Below are positions 42,435-49,790 of a stretch of DNA of 51,843 nucleotides, piece after piece. The position numbers and the translations under genes are program-made. Each line of letters begins with the position of its first letter. The stretch's first letter is position 1. The notes beneath the pieces were generated by a model. That model saw nothing but the letters and a program-made list of their open reading frames with translations. It was not told the origin of the DNA and made no database searches. The stretch covers positions 1 to 51,843 of the forward strand of contig NZ_JAOSZE010000060.1 in assembly GCF_025630775.1 (NCBI RefSeq), read 5' to 3'. This DNA comes from Actinoplanes sp. KI2. Lineage in GTDB: Bacteria > Actinomycetota > Actinomycetes > Mycobacteriales > Micromonosporaceae.

Positions 42435-43218
42435 GCTCACCGCCCAGCTGATGCGGCTGCGCACGCTGATCGCGCTGCTCGGCCTGGCCGCGATCCCGGT
42501 GGCCGCCGGGGTGTCGTTCGCCTCCTCGGCCGGGCACCGCAACGGCAACCAGGGCGGCCTGTTCGGGGCGTCGCCGTACTCGGCGCTGAACCACGACATG
42601 GCCGGCCTGGAGTTCGCCGGCCCGCTGCTGCTGCCGATCGTGGTGGCGCTGCTGGCCACCGCGATCGCCTCGGCCGACCGGGACTGGGGCGTGCTGCGCT
42701 ACCTTTACGTCGCGCCGGTCACCCGGGCCCGCCTGCTGGCGGCCAAGCTCGCGGCCGCCGCCGTTGCGACCGGCGCCGCCCTCGGCTGCGTCCTCGCCGC
42801 CGGGCTCGCGGTCGGCTCGATCATCTTCGGCTGGCACCCGTTCCACGTGATCGGCGCGCCTAACCTCAGCACCGGCGAGACGACCGGCCGGGTCCTCGCG
42901 GCCACCGGCTACACGCTGCTGTGCCTGCTCGCGATGGCGGCGATCGCGCTGACCCTCGGGCTGCTGCTGCCGCGCGGCGCCGAGGCCCTGGCCGCGTCGG
43001 TCGGGTTCGTCGTGGTGGCGAGCATCCTCAACGGCCAGTCCGGCCTGCATGCGCTCGCGGTGGCGCTGCCGGTGCACTACTGGCAGAACTGGGTCGGGCT
43101 GTTCGACCCGGCCGGGGCGTCCGGGCTCATGCTCGGGGTCGCCGTTCAGGCTGGTTGGATCGCGGGGTGCGTGGCGGCCTGCTGGGTCATCCTGCGGCGC
43201 CGGGACCCGGCAGCCTGA
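42421..43218 (+). CDS. ABC transporter permease
   Basis: A 265-residue ABC-2 type permease with six hydrophobic segments (for example LLLPIVVALLATAIASADRDWGVLRYLYVAPVTRARLL). It opens MLRVELTAQLMRLRTL, and its first five codons repeat in every copy of the upstream 37-bp array; only the last GTG (42421) leads into the full frame. Partner of the ATPase at 41604. It overlaps the convergent membrane gene by 32 bp at its end. Confidence 0.87.
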   Translation: MLRVELTAQLMRLRTLIALLGLAAIPVAAGVSFASSAGHRNGNQGGLFGASPYSALNHDMAGLEFAGPLLLPIVVALLATAIASADRDWGVLRYLYVAPVTRARLLAAKLAAAAVATGAALGCVLAAGLAVGSIIFGWHPFHVIGAPNLSTGETTGRVLAATGYTLLCLLAMAAIALTLGLLLPRGAEALAASVGFVVVASILNGQSGLHALAVALPVHYWQNWVGLFDPAGASGLMLGVAVQAGWIAGCVAACWVILRRRDPAA

Positions 43219-43636
43219 CCCTGTCGCGGTTCTCCTTCACGACGACCAGGGAGCCGCCCAGGTGCACGACGAACACCGCGAGCGAGGCGATGGCCGCCGC
43301 CACGGCCATGTCGCTCGGGTGATCCAGGCCGACCACGACCGCGCCCGCGGCGAGCGCCAGGCCGACGCGACGGTCGAAGAACAGGAGAATGGCGTACGCG
43401 ATGGCAAATGCGGCCGTGGCCGGCGGGACCGTTCGATGCTGGTCGAGGTGCGCGAGGCCGCGGGCCAGGCCGTAGGCGACCAGCGGGGCGGCGGCGAGCA
43501 GGACGACCGGCCGGACGCGGCGCCGGCGCAGAGCCAGCACGGCGACGACACCGGCGATGGCGTAGACGACGTAGGCGAGATCGGCGGCGGTGGAGTCCAG
43601 CACCGCATCGATCTCAGGGGAGACCTGGAACCACAC
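43187..43636 (-). CDS. Degenerate PAP2-like small membrane protein
   Basis: A 149-residue protein with four or five hydrophobic segments. Its order resembles a PAP2 phosphatase: HRTVPPATAAFAIAYAILLFFDRRVG lies where PAP2 has SFPSGHAAFA, and GLDHPSD where it has the SRxxxGVHYPSD block. The catalytic PSGH is PPAT, and the SR-x-H segment is shortened, so phosphatase activity is unlikely. Stop overlaps the permease gene. Start ATG 43636 gives MWFQVSPEIDAVLD. Confidence 0.6.
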   Translation of the reverse strand: MWFQVSPEIDAVLDSTAADLAYVVYAIAGVVAVLALRRRRVRPVVLLAAAPLVAYGLARGLAHLDQHRTVPPATAAFAIAYAILLFFDRRVGLALAAGAVVVGLDHPSDMAVAAAIASLAVFVVHLGGSLVVVKENRDRVRLPGPGAAG

Positions 43637-43704
43637 GCCGACACTCTGGTGACGTGAACCTAAGAATTTGCTGAATGCCTAGGTCGTGGCCGTTCGGGTG
43701 CGGT

Positions 43705-44391
43705 TCATCCCCCGTCGGGCACGATCCGGTAGCCGGCGCCGCGCACGGTCTCGATCGATGCCCGGCCGAACGGATGGTCGATCTTCTTGCGCAGGTAGCC
43801 GATGTAGACCTCGACGATGTTCGGGTCGCCGGCGAAGTGCGCGTCCCAGACGTTCTCCAGGATCGCCCGCTTGGTGACCGCCTGACCCTGGTGCCGCAGG
43901 AGAAACTCGAGCATCGCGAACTCCCGCGGGGTCACCGCGACCGCCTCACCGCCGCGCCACACCTTCCGCTGGCCGGGATCGAGCGACAGGTCGCCGGCGG
44001 CGAGCACGGCCGGCCGCTCGGGCGCGCCGCGCCGGATCAGCGCCCGCAGCCGGGCGATCAGCACGACGAACGAGAACGGCTTGGTCAGATAGTCGTCGGC
44101 GCCCAGGTCGAACGCGTCGGCCTGGTCGTACTCGCCGTCCTTCGCGGTCAGCATCAGGATCGGGGTCCACACCTCCCGCGCCCGCAACTGCCGGCACACC
44201 TCGTAGCCGCTCAGTCCCGGCAGCATGATGTCCAGCACGATCACGTCGTACGCCCCGTGCGGCGTCTCGGTGGCCTGCCACAGCCCGTCGACCCCGTCGT
44301 GCACCACGTCGACGACGAACCCGGCACCGGTCAGCCCGTCCCGCAGCGTCTCGGCCAGGCCGACCTCGTCCTCCACCACCAGCATCCGCAT
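43705..44391 (-). CDS. OmpR/PhoB-family response regulator
   Basis: A 228-residue regulator: receiver domain with phospho-acceptor Asp54 (VIVLDIMLPG), Lys104 (YLTKPF) and acidic pocket Glu7-Asp8, then an OmpR winged helix (TPREFAMLEFLLRHQGQAVTKRAILENVW, YIGYLRKKID, ETVRGAGYRI). It is divergent from its likely kinase at 44474, with 82 bp between. Most such pairs are co-directional, so the divergent layout is less usual. Targets unknown. Confidence 0.94.
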   Translation of the reverse strand: MRMLVVEDEVGLAETLRDGLTGAGFVVDVVHDGVDGLWQATETPHGAYDVIVLDIMLPGLSGYEVCRQLRAREVWTPILMLTAKDGEYDQADAFDLGADDYLTKPFSFVVLIARLRALIRRGAPERPAVLAAGDLSLDPGQRKVWRGGEAVAVTPREFAMLEFLLRHQGQAVTKRAILENVWDAHFAGDPNIVEVYIGYLRKKIDHPFGRASIETVRGAGYRIVPDGG

Positions 44392-44413
44392 GCGTCAAGC
44401 GTGACCCCAGTCC

Positions 44414-44431
44414 TGCTGAAAATGTGCTGAA
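44414..44431. promoter_or_regulatory. Direct repeat between the two-component genes
   Basis: TGCTGAA at 44414 and 44425 (11-bp period, one helical turn) matches the tandem half-sites used by OmpR-family regulators. It lies between the divergent response regulator and kinase starts. A single extra TGCTGAA is at 43669, in front of the PAP2-like gene. Confidence 0.6.
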
Positions 44432-44473
44432 GGACCCGGCGCGGCGAGCCGTGCCGCGGATACCGTGGCGGCC

Positions 44474-45862
44474 ATGCTCGTCTCCGTCCGCCGCCGCCTG
44501 GGCGTACGGCTGCGGTCCGCCCTCGCCGCGGCGGTCGTCGTCGCGATCGTCTCGCTGCTGGCCGGGGTGGTGCTGCTGGTGACCGCGCGCAGCATCCTGC
44601 GGGAGAACATCGGCACCGCGGCCAACGACCGGGCCGCCCAGGTCGCCGCCGCGCTGAAGGCCGGGTCGGACCTGCCGACCCTGCTGCGCCCGTCGGCCCG
44701 CGACCGCACGGTGGTCCAGGTGGTCGACCCGTCCGGCGCGGTGGTGGGCGCGTCGGACGCCCTGGCCGGGCAGAGCGCGATCTCGTCGATGCGGCCGTCG
44801 GCGGGGGCCCGGTCGAAGGAGGAGCGGCGCCTGCCGGGCGACCACGACGAGCCGTTCTGGATCGTCGCCGAGGGCGTGACCACCTCGGCCGGCGCCCGTA
44901 CAGTCCTGGTGGCCGAGTCGATGGACACGGTCGACGACGCGATCGGTGCGTTGATCGTGGCGCTCCTGCTCGGCCTGCCGCTGCTGACCCTGGCCACCGG
45001 CTGCGCCGCGTTCCTGTTCGTCGGCCGCACCCTGCGCCCGGTCGAGGCGATGCGCCGCCAGGCCGCGTCGATCACCTCCCGCAACCTGCACGAGCGCCTG
45101 CCGGTCCCGGCCGCCGACGACGAGATCGCCGCACTGGCCTCGACCATGAACACCATGCTCGACCGGATCGAGGCGTCCTCGGCGGCCCAGCGCCGTTTCG
45201 TCGGCGACGCCAGCCACGAGCTGCGCAGCCCGCTGGCCACCGTGCAGGCCAACGCGGACCTGCTGGAGGCGGCCGAACTGCCGTCGCCGGCGGCGCGGTC
45301 GGTGGTGCGGATCCGTACCGAGAGCGCGCGGATGGCCCGCCTGGTCGAGGACCTGCTGCTGCTCGCCCGGGTGGACAACGACGAGCTGCGGCTGCACCGC
45401 CAGGACGTCGATCTCGACGACCTGGCCTACACGGAACACGAACGCCTGGCGGAGATGAAACCAGAGCTTGCGGTACGCGCTGCCGTCGAGCCGGTCCGGG
45501 TGACCGGCGACGCCGACGCGCTGTTGCGAGTGGTCCGCAACCTGGTCGACAACGCGGCCCGGCACGCCGCACACTGCCTGACGATCACCGTCGGCACCCA
45601 CGACCACTGGGCCGAGATCGTGATCGGCAACGACGGCCCACCGATCTCCGCCGCCGACCGCGACCGCATCTTCGACCGTTTCGTCCGTCTGGACGACAGC
45701 CGCTCCCGGGCCGGCGGCGGCACGGGCCTCGGCTTGTCGATCGCCCGCGACATAGTCCAGGCCCACGGCGGCACCCTGACCGTCGACGACCTGACCGAGG
45801 GCGCAGCGATGCGGATCCGGCTGCCCCTACCATTCAACGAATCTTCAGGTGCGCGCTTATAG
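44474..45862 (+). CDS. Sensor histidine kinase
   Basis: A 462-residue HK. TM1 (about 20-42) and TM2 (about 153-177) bracket an extracellular sensor of about 110 residues. A HAMP domain (about 178-232) is followed by His248 in DASHELRSPLATVQ, the N-box NLVDNAARHA, and G-boxes in GGGTGLGLSIARDIVQAHGG. ATG 44474 is preferred over GTG 44465. Divergent partner of the response regulator at 43705. Eleven bp after it begins a small RS-repeat gene. Confidence 0.92.
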   Translation: MLVSVRRRLGVRLRSALAAAVVVAIVSLLAGVVLLVTARSILRENIGTAANDRAAQVAAALKAGSDLPTLLRPSARDRTVVQVVDPSGAVVGASDALAGQSAISSMRPSAGARSKEERRLPGDHDEPFWIVAEGVTTSAGARTVLVAESMDTVDDAIGALIVALLLGLPLLTLATGCAAFLFVGRTLRPVEAMRRQAASITSRNLHERLPVPAADDEIAALASTMNTMLDRIEASSAAQRRFVGDASHELRSPLATVQANADLLEAAELPSPAARSVVRIRTESARMARLVEDLLLLARVDNDELRLHRQDVDLDDLAYTEHERLAEMKPELAVRAAVEPVRVTGDADALLRVVRNLVDNAARHAAHCLTITVGTHDHWAEIVIGNDGPPISAADRDRIFDRFVRLDDSRSRAGGGTGLGLSIARDIVQAHGGTLTVDDLTEGAAMRIRLPLPFNESSGARL

Positions 45863-45873
45863 GTTGGGCCGCC

Positions 45874-46275
45874 ATGACTGCTCTCGACCCACGCCAGCTG
45901 ACGACGGCGCTGGGCCTGCTCGGCATAGTCACCGCCTCAGCCATCCCGATCGGCCTGGAGCTGCTCCGGTCCCGCGCCCGCTCCCTTGCCCACCGCCACT
46001 CGCCGTCCGATTTCCTCTCCCGTCAACGCTCGCGCTCCGGTTCGCGGTCGTCCGAGCGTTCGCGCTGCGGTTCGCTGTCGTCCGCGCGTTCGCAGCCCGG
46101 TTTGCTGTCGTCCGAGCGTTCGCAGCCCGGTTTGCTGTCGTCCGCGCGTTCGCAGCCCGGTTCTCGCTCCCTCCGGCGCTCGCCGTCCGGTTCTCTGTTC
46201 TCCCTGCGCTCGCAGGCCCGTTTTTCCTCGCGCCGGCGCTCGCTCTCCCACGGCTGCGACCGTCTGCGCGGTTGA
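45874..46275 (+). CDS. Small membrane-anchored Arg/Ser-repeat protein (hypothetical)
   Basis: A 133-residue frame beginning MTALDPRQLTTALGLLGIV, with one hydrophobic segment (about 12-29), followed by nine ten-residue repeats of consensus xxRSxxGSxS (residues 40-129, such as SERSQPGLLS and SARSQPGSRS). It then ends CDRLRG. The repeats come from a 30-bp DNA period, so the protein may be the product of repeat expansion in an originally short gene. All three plus frames are largely open in this GC-rich repeat, which weakens the coding case. Position 11 bp after the kinase supports it. No family recognised. Confidence 0.45.
   Translation: MTALDPRQLTTALGLLGIVTASAIPIGLELLRSRARSLAHRHSPSDFLSRQRSRSGSRSSERSRCGSLSSARSQPGLLSSERSQPGLLSSARSQPGSRSLRRSPSGSLFSLRSQARFSSRRRSLSHGCDRLRG
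45991..46260. repeat. 30-bp tandem repeat, nine units
   Basis: Units of exactly 30 bp from 45991 to 46260. The four central ones (46051-46170) are the most alike (TCCGMGCGTTCGCAGCCCGG cores), the outer ones diverged. They encode the ten-residue RS repeat of the 45874 frame. Confidence 0.88.
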
Positions 46276-46323
46276 CCGTCTGCGCGGTTGACCGGGTGCG
46301 CGGTTGACCGGGTGCGCGGCTGA
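46260..46323. repeat. 16-bp tandem repeat at the end of the RS-repeat gene
   Basis: Four units, 46260-46275, 46276-46291, 46292-46307 and 46308-46323, of CCGTCTGCGCGGTTGA and its GGTG variant, each ending in TGA. The first TGA is the stop of the 45874 frame. Confidence 0.92.
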
Positions 46324-46381
46324 CCGGGTGGGCTGCTAGCCGCGTCCTCAGGTCGGGGACGGCGCGACCGATACGGGTGCC

Positions 46382-47035
46382 ATGCGCGCTCACCCTGCCC
46401 TGCTCGGACTCGCCGCAGTGGCCGCACTGAGCGGCTGCGCCGCCACGGTCGGCACCACTACCGGCACCATGGCCGTCGCCAAGCCGGCCCCCTCGGTCAA
46501 GGTGTCGCCCAGCCCGATGCGGGTCATCACCATCGCGATCCCGAAGGCGACCTCGGCCCCGCCCACGCTCCGCAACACCGGCACCTCCTGGACGCCGATC
46601 CTCACCTCGCTCTCCGCCTACGGCCAATGGCTGCTCGCCAACCCCAACCCGGCCTTGGTCGGCACGGTCGCCACCCCCGGCTGCGCCGCCGCGAACCTGC
46701 TCAGCGACCAGATCGCCGGCCTGCTCGGCAGCCGCACCTACGTCAAGACCGCTCCGGCCACGATCACCAGCGTGCTCGGTCCGTCCCCGGCGCCCGCGTC
46801 CAGCCTGCCCCTGGGGACCGGCAGCCAGGTGGTCCTGCAGGTGATCGCCTCCCGTCCGGCCGAGCCGGTGGTGAGCCGCGCCAACGGCAAGACGATCAGC
46901 ACCTTCGGCGCCTACCCGCAGTCCGCTCTGGAGGTGACCCTCAACCTCGGAGCCGACAAGCACTGGCGCCTCTGCTCAGTCGAGGACACGGCTGACGCCG
47001 GCGCCACCGACGACCCCTCCGTCCCGCTGATCTGA
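46382..47035 (+). CDS. Hypothetical lipoprotein, 217 residues
   Basis: Signal peptide with lipobox ALSGC (Cys19), a Thr/Pro/Ser-rich tether (20-60), and a globular part with STWTPILTSLSAYGQWLL-like text at about 65-85 and a Cys pair (PGCAAANLL, HWRLCSVED). The fold resembles small secreted actinobacterial lipoproteins of unknown function. ATG 46382 is the only sensible start. Its stop is the first of a long series of in-frame TGA codons formed by the 18-bp array downstream. Confidence 0.72.
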   Translation: MRAHPALLGLAAVAALSGCAATVGTTTGTMAVAKPAPSVKVSPSPMRVITIAIPKATSAPPTLRNTGTSWTPILTSLSAYGQWLLANPNPALVGTVATPGCAAANLLSDQIAGLLGSRTYVKTAPATITSVLGPSPAPASSLPLGTGSQVVLQVIASRPAEPVVSRANGKTISTFGAYPQSALEVTLNLGADKHWRLCSVEDTADAGATDDPSVPLI

Positions 47036-47076
47036 CCCGCTCGGCCTGCGTGTGCCGGCCCTGTCCGCATCCTGTG

Positions 47077-47440
47077 CTGACTGCTCGGCCTGCGCTGACT
47101 GCTCGGCCTGTGCTGACTGCTCGGCCTGTGCTGACTGCTCGGCCTGTGCTGACTGCTCGGCCTGTGCTGACTGCTCGGCCTGTGCTGACTGCTCGGCCTG
47201 CGCTGACTGCTCGGCCTGCGCTGACTGCTCGGCCTGCGCTGACTGCTCGGCCTGCGCTGACTGCTCGGCCTGCGCTGACTGCTCGGCCTGCGCTGACTGC
47301 TCGGCCTGCGCTGACTGCTCGGCCTGTGCTGACTGCTCGGCCTGTGCTGACTGCTCGGCCCGGTGCTGCTGCTCGGCCTGTGCTGACTGCTCGGCCCGGT
47401 GCTGCTGCTCGGCCTTTCCTGTCTGCTTGGCCCTGTGCTG
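47077..47440. repeat. 18-bp minisatellite downstream of the lipoprotein gene
   Basis: Fifteen near-perfect 18-bp units (47077-47346; CTGACTGCTCGGCCTGYG) and about five degenerate ones to 47440. Only the Y position varies among the fifteen, in runs: C, T x5, C x7, T x2. Every unit has a TGA in frame with the lipoprotein stop at 47033. The remaining part of the gap, 47441-47644, is decayed repeat-like CTGCT-rich sequence with no gene. Confidence 0.95.
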
Positions 47441-47644
47441 ACTGCTTTTGCTGTGTGCTTGGCCCTGCGCTGCTACTCCCGTGCTGCTGGTCGGCCTCTG
47501 CTGTCTGTTCGGCCCTTTGCTTGGTGCCTCTCCTGTGGGTGCCGGCCGGGCAAGACGTGCTGATACGGCCGTTGCCGGCCCGCCGGGCGCCACACTGTGC
47601 ATCCGGCGAGCCGGTTTACTGCAATCGGGGCGTTCTTATGCGAG

Positions 47645-48034
47645 TTAACTGGTGCGTTTGTCTTCGATGTGGGTGATGGTCAGGTCTCGGGCGTCCTGGT
47701 CGCGTTTTGAGCGGCCGGTGAGACCCACCGCCAGGTTGAGGTTGTCGTCCTCCTGAGAGATCTCGCTCGGGGCGACGTAGGTCAGCACGTCCGAATGGTG
47801 GCCCGTGACCACCCAACCGGGAGCTGACTCCAGGGTGATAGTGCCGAAATCCGCGGAAGGGCTGCCCGGCTGGACCGGCCCGAACTCGCGGAGGACCGCC
47901 ACGGCCTGCTCGGCCAGGTCGTCGCCGGGCTCGACGAGGATCACGCAGGTGCCGTGCTTGAACAGCACCCACGACTTCTCGTCGCCGACGATGATCTGCC
48001 GCCAGGTCACCACCAACGGATCTGTTTCCGCCAT
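47645..48034 (-). CDS. Hypothetical protein, 129 residues
   Basis: A soluble protein starting MAETDPLVVTWRQIIVGDEKSWVLFKHGTC. Composition is mixed alpha/beta with an aromatic-rich first half and a hydrophilic end (RSKRDQDARDLTITHIEDKRTS). Strands like WVLFKHGTCVILVEPG and WVVTGHHSDVLTYV suggest a small sheet protein. I recognise no family. Base composition matches surrounding genes. It stands alone, downstream of nothing coding on its strand. Confidence 0.65.
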   Translation of the reverse strand: MAETDPLVVTWRQIIVGDEKSWVLFKHGTCVILVEPGDDLAEQAVAVLREFGPVQPGSPSADFGTITLESAPGWVVTGHHSDVLTYVAPSEISQEDDNLNLAVGLTGRSKRDQDARDLTITHIEDKRTS

Positions 48035-48316
48035 GCGGTCCGCCTTTCATTGCTTGAGGTGCGATCGCAGTATGCCCGCCGGGTACGACAGTTTTCCGCC
48101 TCGCCGACCGCGACGCCTCCACAATGGCCGAACCGTGAGGTGGATCCGTGGCGCCGTGGCCGAGAGCCGGCCTCCACAAGCCGACGGGCGCCACGGACTG
48201 TCCTTGTGTGGCCGACCCCCGGCGTACGGGAATGGCTGCCGACGCCCGATCACTCAGAGGGAGCACGATCCTGGCGGCCGCGCGGAGCGCGAGGCGCCGC
48301 GCGGCCGGGGACATGG
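48035..48316. other. Intergenic stretch without a supported gene
   Basis: This 282-bp gap holds the promoter of the 47645 gene and the 3' region of the CE3 gene. A 68-codon minus-strand frame at 48047-48253 is Arg-rich with no SD and is not supported. Confidence 0.6.
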
Positions 48317-49435
48317 TCAGTTGAGGGTGGCGGATACGGACGGGTACCAGCGGTTGGCGATCTTCACGTTGCCGGCGTCGTTGGGGTGGACTCCGTCGTA
48401 GGTGTCGGTGGCGTCGTCGAAGCCGGTCCACTGGTCGACGACGGTGATCGGCGAGGCCGCGGTCGTCAGGGAGGTTGCCCACGCGGGGATCGCGGCGTTC
48501 AGGTTGACCACCCGGGCGGCGCATTCGGCGCAGGTGCTCGGGTTCATCGGGATGATCTGGGCGACCAGGATCTTCATGCGCGGGCTTGACGCGCGCATCT
48601 GTCCGACCAGCGTGGTGTACGCGGCGAGGATCGTCGAGGTCGGGATGTTGCTCCAGACATCGTTCGTGCCGAAATGCATCATGACCACGTCGGGCTTGGT
48701 CGCGGATAGCCAGCCGACCAGCAGGTTCTGGTTCGCGACGTTGGTGACCAGATAGCCGCCGTGGCCCTCGTTCTCGCCGTCGTAGGTGAAGCCGCAACCC
48801 TGCGGGGGGAGCGTGCCGACGAAGTCGACCTTGGCGGCCGGCAGCATCTGCCAGAGCAGGGCCCGCCAGCAGCCGGGCGAGCCGGTGATCGAGTCGCCGA
48901 GCGCCATGATCTTCACGGGCGCGCCGGACGGGGGAGTCGTCGGGGCGGTGGTGGGCGGTGTGGTTGGCGTCGTAGTGGGTGCGGTTGTCGGTGTGGTGGT
49001 GGGCGTTGTGGTCGGCGGGGTGGTGGATACCGCGCCGGTGCAGGTCACGCCGTTGAGGGTGAAGGACGACGGGACCGGGTTCGACCCGGTCCACGAACCG
49101 TTGAAGCCGAACGACGCCGTCCCGTTGGTGGCGATCGCGTTGTTCCAGGCGGCATTGCGCACCGTGACGGTGGAGCCGGACTGGGCCACTGTGCCGTTCC
49201 ATAGTTGGGTGACGGTCTGTCCGGCCGAGAAGGAGAAGACCAGCGACCATCCGTTGATCGGGTCGCCGAGGTTCGTGACGTCCACGGCGGCGCCGAAGCC
49301 GCCCGGCCATTGGCTTGAGATCGTGTACTTCACCTGGCAGCCGGCCGCGGCCGAGGCTTGGCCGGCGGTGACCACTGCGCTGCCGGCCAGCAGTGTCGCA
49401 GCGGTGGCGAGGATCGCCAGTCTTCGTCGGGTCAT
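48317..49435 (-). CDS. Secreted CBM2-CE3 acetylxylan esterase
   Basis: A 372-residue secreted enzyme: signal peptide (1 to about 31), N-terminal CBM2 (33-132, disulfide Cys33-Cys132), a Thr/Pro linker (about 138-170) and a CE3-type SGNH domain. Catalytic Ser182 is in ALGDSITG, Asn258 in HFGTNDVW and Asp347/His350 in YDGVHPND. CE3 enzymes remove acetyl groups from xylan. The start ATG 49435 has GGGAGGA before it. A CebR box lies 66 bp upstream, so it should be co-regulated with the GH74/LPMO genes 30 kb away. Confidence 0.93.
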   Translation of the reverse strand: MTRRRLAILATAATLLAGSAVVTAGQASAAAGCQVKYTISSQWPGGFGAAVDVTNLGDPINGWSLVFSFSAGQTVTQLWNGTVAQSGSTVTVRNAAWNNAIATNGTASFGFNGSWTGSNPVPSSFTLNGVTCTGAVSTTPPTTTPTTTPTTAPTTTPTTPPTTAPTTPPSGAPVKIMALGDSITGSPGCWRALLWQMLPAAKVDFVGTLPPQGCGFTYDGENEGHGGYLVTNVANQNLLVGWLSATKPDVVMMHFGTNDVWSNIPTSTILAAYTTLVGQMRASSPRMKILVAQIIPMNPSTCAECAARVVNLNAAIPAWATSLTTAASPITVVDQWTGFDDATDTYDGVHPNDAGNVKIANRWYPSVSATLN

Positions 49436-49500
49436 GGTTGTTCCTCCCGGAGGACGCGGGATGTGGGTGGGGAACTGGACTTGCCGGGGGCGAATCGTGA

Positions 49501-49514
49501 TGGGAGCGCTCCCA
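49501..49514. promoter_or_regulatory. CebR-type operator, second copy
   Basis: TGGGAGCGCTCCCA, identical to the box at 9670, 66 bp upstream of the CBM2-CE3 esterase start on the minus strand. Confidence 0.88.
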
Positions 49515-49592
49515 TTGATGACTGTAAATCTTAGTGGCCGAGCGTGGCCAGTGGGCGCGGCGACCCGCGGGGGCGTCTGTATGGGTAGGGCC

Positions 49593-49771
49593 GGTGCCTG
49601 CACGGGTGGGTCGTGGAGCGGACCGGGGGTCGGGGCTGGTGCTTGCAGGTGGGTCCTGGAGCGGACGGGGAGTGGGGGGCAGGCGCCTGCGCGGCTGGGT
49701 GGTGGAGCCGGCGGGGAGTCGAGGTAGGTGTCTGCGCGGCTGGGTGGTGGAGCGGGCCAGGAGTCGGGGCG
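49593..49771. repeat. 44-45-bp tandem repeat downstream of the MFS gene
   Basis: Four units, 49593-49637, 49638-49681, 49682-49726 and 49727-49771, with shared GCTGGGTGGTGGAGC-type core and about 75-85% identity by eye. The array ends 19 bp from the MFS stop (49791, minus strand) and separates it from the CE3 promoter. No gene. Confidence 0.85.
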
Positions 49772-49790
49772 AGGCGGCGGGGCATTGCGC

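Noticed and set aside
47077..47440. Possible CRISPR array
   Set aside because: Units are directly adjacent with no unique spacers, and no cas gene is present.
47052..47441. A Cys-rich reading frame through the 18-bp array (repeats of ACADCS)
   Set aside because: It exists only because the 18-bp unit is a multiple of three without a stop in that frame; it has no SD, and the same array is also open in another plus frame and on the minus strand.
48047..48253. 68-codon minus-strand frame
   Set aside because: Arg/Pro-rich, no ribosome-binding site, no family resemblance.
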